From Willaertia magna (Eukaryota; Heterolobosea; Eutetramitea; Acrasida; Naegleriidae), in assembly GCA_902984215.1 (NCBI GenBank), contig CADWAF010000912.1:1-11951 (forward strand): a DNA stretch of 11,951 bases. Reading direction: 5' to 3'. The stretch's first letter is position 1, and the number at the start of each line of letters is the position of its first letter. The notes under the pieces are model-generated. The model was not told where the DNA came from and made no database searches. It saw only the letters and a program-made list of their open reading frames with translations. Position numbers and translations under genes: made by a program. Shown in pieces: positions 6,925 through 11,951 of this stretch.

Positions 6925-7213
6925 TATTGTCATTATTTGTTTACGAATCTATTATTTATTTATTTTGTAATAATTTTTATTAAATTTGAACCTTGTTAAA
7001 AAAAAACGTAAATTCTCGTTTAAAAAAATGCGTATCTTCAAGCAAACAAACCTACTTCTTTCAACTCGTAAAAAGAATATTGCCAGGTTGATTTTAGGTT
7101 AATTTCAGTGTTTATTTACGTTAGGTTAAAGATAACAAGGCTATAAACGAATAATTACTATAGAAGATGTCAGTTTAAGTAGTTTTAGAACTCTAAAATC
7201 AAAAATAACTATT

Positions 7214-7252
7214 CCGATTGTGTTTTAATACTGGGAAAGTACTTCAATTCGG
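7214..7252 (+). promoter_or_regulatory. Imperfect hairpin in the leader of sacsin-like gene 2
   Basis: This is an exact duplicate of the unit 1 hairpin: CCGATTG paired with CAATTCGG with one bulge, around an inner AATACT/AGTACT pair. It ends 35 bases before ATG 7288. Confidence 0.3.
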
Positions 7253-7287
7253 ATTTTCATATTCTTTTAAATTACAACAACAATAAC

Positions 7288-10200
7288 ATGGTTCTTACTT
7301 TTACAAGTGAATCGAATAGCTTTCAAAGAGAAGATAGAAATGTTATTCAACATAGAGATATATTGAATAGTTATCCATCTAGTTCTGTTTTAAAAGAATT
7401 TCTACAAAATGCTAATGATGCTGGTGCTAGAAATATTGTTTTTTTAGTAAAGGATACTTCTAGAACATTAGGAAAAGAAGTATCTATTGAAGAAGAAAAA
7501 CAATTATTTAATCACAGATCAAAAACCCTTTTTAATACAAAAGCTACATTGTATATTTATAATGATGCTACTTTTACTCAAAGTGATTGGGAGGCAATTA
7601 GTACAATTGGTCAGAGCCATAAAAAAGAAAATTTATCTTCCACTGGAAAGTTTGGAAAGGGGTGTAAAAGTGTTTTTCATTTCTCTGATTATATGTCTAT
7701 TATGAGTGGTTCTAAGTTGGCAATAACTGATCCTCAACGTAATGTTTTAGATCTTTGGCAATATGATAACACTGGTGAACCATTTTTTCTGATAGATTAC
7801 CTTAAGAATTGTGAAGAATTACAACAATATAAGAAGCAATTTGAACCATATACATTGCATTATAATATAAATGAAGGTTGTAATATCAATTCTTCTATTA
7901 GAACTGAACTTAAAGGTACTCTCTTCCATCTCCCTCTAAGAGAGAAAGAAAGTAATCTCTGTTCAGAGAAATATACTTATGACACTGTTTTACAATTATT
8001 CAATCAATGTAAGATAGAAATGGAAAAATCTATTTTATTTTTACAAAATATTGAAAATATTTACTTTTGTAATGCCTCAGATGTAAATAATGAAGTGGAA
8101 GTATTATATTCTATTCATTTAGAATGTATTGATAAAGAAGAAAAAAGAAAAGGTAGCAATATTTTAAATACAATCCAAACAAAGCATACATTAAATCCAT
8201 TTAATGAAGAAATCAAGTTTTCATATGTAGCTAACGTTTTGACTAAAACTTTTAATAACAAAGAAAAGAACAGTAAATGGTTGATTTGTACAAGAATTGG
8301 GAAAGGTGAAGGAGAAGAATTAGTTATTAAAAAGGTTCACGAACGCCTTATTAAAGAAAAAACTAAGAAATTACCTTACACTTCTATTGCCATACCTTTA
8401 CACGAAAAAGAAGAAAATAATATTATTGGTGGATTATACACTACATTACCTTTACCTCTTGAATCTGGTTTACCTTTTCATATTAATGGGTATTTCGAAT
8501 TGGAGGATAATCGTCAACATTTAAAATTAGTTTCAACAAACGAATCAAATATTTCAAAGGATATGCTTGAAAATATTGAGTGGAATAGAAATATTATCGA
8601 ATTGTTTATTCCAAACACTTTTTTATTTCTGATGAAAGAATTAAAAGAGAAAAATATATGTTTAAATTATCTTTATAAATACTTTCCTTTTTTATCTAAA
8701 GTAAAAGACGACTGGAAAGAGGGATGTAATAATATTGTTAAAGATATTGTCACAAGACAACAAGTATTTCAAAACAAAAGAAATGAATTTTTAAAATTAG
8801 AAAATATAAGATTTTTTGATTTTAGTTATAAAGGTGAAGAATATTCTTCAATAAGAAACCTTTGTGAAGAATATGGTCAGTCATTTATTGCTAAATATCA
8901 ACAAGAATATCTTCATTTTTTAAATGACAATAACATCAATACTTTTAAATACATAACCTCACCGGATATTATGTTTTTAATTAATGACATCCCTGAAAGC
9001 GAATTAAAATTAAATGTTAAAAATATTTTAAAGTTTTTATTAACGGAAGTTAACATTGAGTGTTTAGTAAACAAAGATTTAAAATTATTACTTCTCAAAA
9101 ATGGTAAAATAGATGTATTGTCAAATTATAGAAATTATATTTTTTGTGTAGATAAAGAAATTAATGAAATATTTAATAATTTATATAATGATGTCTTTGT
9201 TGACCCAAGTATTGTCAGTATCATTCCTATTGAGTTTTATAAAGAGCAAGTTATGAGTTTTGAATTAATGATACATTTTTTAGATAATATAGATAATATT
9301 TCAAGTGATGCATTAAATAAGAAATGTAATTCTATTATTCAATATTTAGAGAAATTAGAAAGATTAGAAATTACATACCGCAATATTGAAAAACATTTAA
9401 CCCTTTTTTTACAAAGAAAAGATATACCAATTGATTTGTTTATCTTTTTATTGAATGTAGCTTCAAAAAAAGAATGGAAAATTGAACTTACAATTTTACC
9501 AACAATTAATAATAAGTATGAACCAAAAGAAAATGTTTATTACGCTAATGATTCCGATAATATTTATAAAAGATGCAAAGATCGTTTAAAAGGTTATTAT
9601 AGAGTTCATCCAAAAATTTTTCAAGTACAGTATTATAAAATTCGTTCATTTGAAAAAATTCTTGAAGATAAATTTGATTTAAGTTTTAATTTTAAACAAT
9701 CAGTTGATCTTATTCAAGAAATTAGACAAATCTTAAACGAATATAAACATGAAAATACTAATCCATCTATATTTCATGAGTTTATTCAAAATGCGGAAGA
9801 TGCTTTTGCTACTGAGATTAGAATACGACTTGAAAAGAATTGTCCTTTAGTAATGAATGATGATTTAGGTCTTTGTTTATTTATAATTAATAATCAAGTG
9901 ATGACTAATGATGATTTTAACAATATTCAAAAAACAAGAACAAATCATAAATTAAAATTAAAAAATCAAAGTGGTAGATTTGGAGTAGGTTTTAATTCTT
10001 GTTACGCCTTAACTGACACTCCATTCATATTATCTAATGGTTGGATTGGGGCTTTAGATCCTACTTCTTCATTTCTTGTAGATTTCTTTGGTAGAAATCA
10101 AGGATGGAAATATCCTATAGAAAGTTCAGAATTTGATTTTAAACAGTTCTTAATAGAAAATAATACACTACCAACTTTTAAAAAAGTAATTAAAAATCCA

Positions 10201-11951
10201 CTTTCATTTACAGGAACAGCATTTGCTTTACCAATTCGTTCAAAAATTAATGCTACTTCAATTGATCTTAGATGTCATAAAGAATTAGATATGGATCAAT
10301 TAATTAATTGTATGAAGGAATTTTCTTTTAAAGAATTATTATTTCTAACAAATATTAGTAAGATTGCAATAGAAAAAAATAATAATTATGTTACTTTTGA
10401 AAAAAAGAAACAAAAATTAAATTCTAATATTCATAAAGTAACTATTACTAAGGTTGAGGGTAAAGTGATCAAAGAAGAAAGATATTGGATTATTGTTAAC
10501 ATAACAACAGATTCTTTAACTAATAATAAGTACAAATTAGATTTAAAAGAAATAATAAACAAAGCAAAACTAACCAAAAAAGAAGAAGAATTGAAACAAT
10601 TAGAAGAACCTTTTGTAGAAATAGCAATAGAAGTAGATAAAGAGTTTAATTTATTAAATAGAAATCAAGGTAATATATATTTAAATAAGATCCCAGTAAA
10701 ATCAGAAGAAATTCCTTTCACATATGATATAAATACACACTTGGAAACTCATGCTAGTAGAAAATATATTTATAAGCGAGTTATTCCTGAACAATGGGAA
10801 TCATTATTTAACAAATTTGTTTTTACTTATTTAGTTCCTTTTGCTTTAAGTATTTTACACGATTTTTTAATTTTACAAGGTAATAGTCATTGTTTAGTTA
10901 TGGAAGCTATATGGCCAATGAAAGAAAAATTATCTTCAAATATAGAAACTGATTTATTTCAATTTACTTATACTAATTTTTATGAACTTGGTAAAGAGAG
11001 ATTAGTTTCAATTCCAGTTGGACCAAAGATTATGAAATTAAATGAAACAAGTATTATTTTACCAATATTAGAAAAAGAAAACTCAATTTCTTTGATAACT
11101 ATTCTTCAACAAGATGGTATGAAAGCTATATTTTTACCAATGAATGTTTACAACAACTTATTTATTGATGATCCCGTTAATTTAAATTTGATAATAGAAC
11201 ATTATACTTCTTTATTAAAAGAAAAACCACAACAGGAATTAATCAAATACGGAACATATGATATTAATTTATTGAACTCTAGTAATTCTTTGAGTACTTT
11301 ATGGAATTTTGTTTCTTTAAATCAATTTATATCTACAAAGAACACCCCTCGTACGGATTTAATACTTCCTTTATCTTCTTCTGCAAATGACAATTGCTTT
11401 ATTTTATTTTCAACTCATAAAAAAGCTTTTAATAGAAAAACAATTCATGTTGAAAATTATATAAGCTATTTGTTGAATGCTGAACACAAAATAACATATA
11501 ATTTAGAAATGAAATTAGAAAAACAATATCCCTATCTTATACCAAAATTTTCACATAGCCATGCAGCACACTGTTTTTATCAGCCTTACTTTTGGTCTTT
11601 AATCGAACCTCAAAAAACTGATTTATTACATTATTTAGATTTAATGATTTCTAAACAATCTATCAAAATTAATAACTTTGAAATATTTAAAGAAAAAGAA
11701 GACTTTATTAAGGATATATTACTATTCATTAAAGCGCACACAGAAACTAGATTATCTTCATTTTGTTCAAATTACTCTTTGATTCCTTGTGTTTCCAATA
11801 TGAATGAATATTATTTATTAACTTTAAATGACGAAAAACCTTTATTTTGTAAAAATATACTTACAAATAGATCAGTTAGTGAAATATTATTTAAATTAGG
11901 ATTTTATGAAGTAGATGAAACATTTAATGTTTTTTTCTCAGATATTATTTA
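7288..11951 (+). CDS. Sacsin-like protein with two Hsp90-type ATPase modules, copy 2 (3' partial, at least 1554 aa)
   Basis: The frame is open from ATG 7288 to the right edge, 1554 codons plus the bases TA, with no internal stop. It is easily missed because the stop lies outside the window. The architecture equals copy 1: GHKL module 1 with EFLQNANDA and TGKFGKGC, the GLPFHINGYFEL block, and GHKL module 2 with EFIQNAEDA, the Asn in place of the adenine Asp, and GRFGVGF. By hand count about 70 residues differ, with three in-frame indels: loss of one Ser codon near 8403, gain of three codons near 9283-9300, loss of one Glu codon near 9680. The lack of any frameshift or stop over 4.6 kb argues that this is a working gene. 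If the next base is A or G it would end at the same place as copy 1 by this route; otherwise it may continue into the ancestral C terminus. Its own leader is present. Confidence 0.88.
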   Translation, partial: MVLTFTSESNSFQREDRNVIQHRDILNSYPSSSVLKEFLQNANDAGARNIVFLVKDTSRTLGKEVSIEEEKQLFNHRSKTLFNTKATLYIYNDATFTQSDWEAISTIGQSHKKENLSSTGKFGKGCKSVFHFSDYMSIMSGSKLAITDPQRNVLDLWQYDNTGEPFFLIDYLKNCEELQQYKKQFEPYTLHYNINEGCNINSSIRTELKGTLFHLPLREKESNLCSEKYTYDTVLQLFNQCKIEMEKSILFLQNIENIYFCNASDVNNEVEVLYSIHLECIDKEEKRKGSNILNTIQTKHTLNPFNEEIKFSYVANVLTKTFNNKEKNSKWLICTRIGKGEGEELVIKKVHERLIKEKTKKLPYTSIAIPLHEKEENNIIGGLYTTLPLPLESGLPFHINGYFELEDNRQHLKLVSTNESNISKDMLENIEWNRNIIELFIPNTFLFLMKELKEKNICLNYLYKYFPFLSKVKDDWKEGCNNIVKDIVTRQQVFQNKRNEFLKLENIRFFDFSYKGEEYSSIRNLCEEYGQSFIAKYQQEYLHFLNDNNINTFKYITSPDIMFLINDIPESELKLNVKNILKFLLTEVNIECLVNKDLKLLLLKNGKIDVLSNYRNYIFCVDKEINEIFNNLYNDVFVDPSIVSIIPIEFYKEQVMSFELMIHFLDNIDNISSDALNKKCNSIIQYLEKLERLEITYRNIEKHLTLFLQRKDIPIDLFIFLLNVASKKEWKIELTILPTINNKYEPKENVYYANDSDNIYKRCKDRLKGYYRVHPKIFQVQYYKIRSFEKILEDKFDLSFNFKQSVDLIQEIRQILNEYKHENTNPSIFHEFIQNAEDAFATEIRIRLEKNCPLVMNDDLGLCLFIINNQVMTNDDFNNIQKTRTNHKLKLKNQSGRFGVGFNSCYALTDTPFILSNGWIGALDPTSSFLVDFFGRNQGWKYPIESSEFDFKQFLIENNTLPTFKKVIKNPLSFTGTAFALPIRSKINATSIDLRCHKELDMDQLINCMKEFSFKELLFLTNISKIAIEKNNNYVTFEKKKQKLNSNIHKVTITKVEGKVIKEERYWIIVNITTDSLTNNKYKLDLKEIINKAKLTKKEEELKQLEEPFVEIAIEVDKEFNLLNRNQGNIYLNKIPVKSEEIPFTYDINTHLETHASRKYIYKRVIPEQWESLFNKFVFTYLVPFALSILHDFLILQGNSHCLVMEAIWPMKEKLSSNIETDLFQFTYTNFYELGKERLVSIPVGPKIMKLNETSIILPILEKENSISLITILQQDGMKAIFLPMNVYNNLFIDDPVNLNLIIEHYTSLLKEKPQQELIKYGTYDINLLNSSNSLSTLWNFVSLNQFISTKNTPRTDLILPLSSSANDNCFILFSTHKKAFNRKTIHVENYISYLLNAEHKITYNLEMKLEKQYPYLIPKFSHSHAAHCFYQPYFWSLIEPQKTDLLHYLDLMISKQSIKINNFEIFKEKEDFIKDILLFIKAHTETRLSSFCSNYSLIPCVSNMNEYYLLTLNDEKPLFCKNILTNRSVSEILFKLGFYEVDETFNVFFSDII
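9283..9300 (+). repeat. Nine-base tandem duplication inside sacsin-like gene 2
   Basis: GATAATATA is followed by GATAATATT, encoding D-N-I twice. Copy 1 has a single related stretch (GATAAAATT, D-K-I). The insertion keeps the frame and lies in the linker between the two ATPase modules, where length changes are likely to be tolerated. Confidence 0.85.

Larger units (their letters stand above)
6911..7287. other. Intergenic region and leader of sacsin-like gene 2
   Basis: These 377 bases are the duplicate of 1756-2147 and hold no gene. The same parts recur: AATAAA, a diverged form of the AATAATTTTTATT element (6969-6981), the three AGGTT words (7085, 7096, 7123, same spacing as in unit 1), the hairpin and the CAA run. 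Small deletions relative to unit 1 occur near 7029, 7062 and 7165 and in the CAA run. Confidence 0.6.
6809..11951 (+). repeat. Tandem duplication, unit 2 (5143 bp, reaches the right edge)
   Basis: This is a direct repeat of 1654-6808, 12 bases shorter in total. The non-coding part is 15 bases shorter; the coding part is 3 bases longer through three in-frame indels. It ends at 11951, the exact equivalent of 6808. What lies beyond cannot be seen. Confidence 0.95.

Noticed and set aside
1..11951. Bacterial, giant-virus or mobile-element origin; CRISPR, tRNA or rRNA genes
   Set aside because: Short spliceosomal introns, an F-box and CaaX protein and sacsin-like modules point to a nuclear protist genome. 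I saw no transposase, terminal repeats, spacer array, cloverleaf or rRNA-like stretch.

Overview
The window looks like nuclear DNA from a very AT-rich, intron-bearing protist. The reasons are a Rho-family GTPase gene interrupted by short GT-AG introns (53, 57 and 75 bases), a C-terminal CaaX prenylation box, an F-box domain, sacsin-like giant-protein domains, AATAAA-type signals after stop codons, and normal use of TAA as stop. An amoeboid or amoeboflagellate lineage (Heterolobosea, Amoebozoa or similar) would fit, but the sequence alone does not fix the taxon.

Layout, all on the + strand: (1) bases 1-242, the 3' end of an unrecognised gene entering from the left. (2) 497-1755, a four-exon gene for a 357-residue protein joining an N-terminal F-box to an atypical Rho GTPase ending in C-F-I-Q. 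Read without splicing it looks like three broken frames; splicing restores one gene. (3) 2148-6809, a single-exon gene for a 1553-residue sacsin-like protein with two Hsp90-type (GHKL) ATPase modules. (4) 6809-6910, a 33-codon leftover of the 3' end of the GTPase gene. (5) 7288-11951, a second sacsin-like gene, open from its ATG to the right edge (1554 codons plus two bases), about 95% identical in protein to the first.

The region is organised by a direct tandem duplication of about 5.15 kb. Unit 1 is 1654-6808 and unit 2 is 6809-11951. Each unit carries the last 33 codons of the GTPase, its 3' flank, the leader of the sacsin-like gene and that gene. The first sacsin-like gene gets the last base of its stop codon, and probably its 3' UTR, from the GTPase fragment at the junction. 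The right edge falls exactly at the end of unit 2, so the array may continue or the assembly may break there.

Both sacsin-like copies seem to be under selection. All indels in the coding part are multiples of three. ATPase module 2 shows 19 silent and no replacement differences, while the segment just after it has diverged faster. Functional links are inference. Sacsin-like proteins are chaperone-type ATPases, and an F-box suggests recruitment to an SCF ubiquitin ligase, so a protein-quality-control theme is possible. Adjacency and shared duplication do not prove that the two work together.
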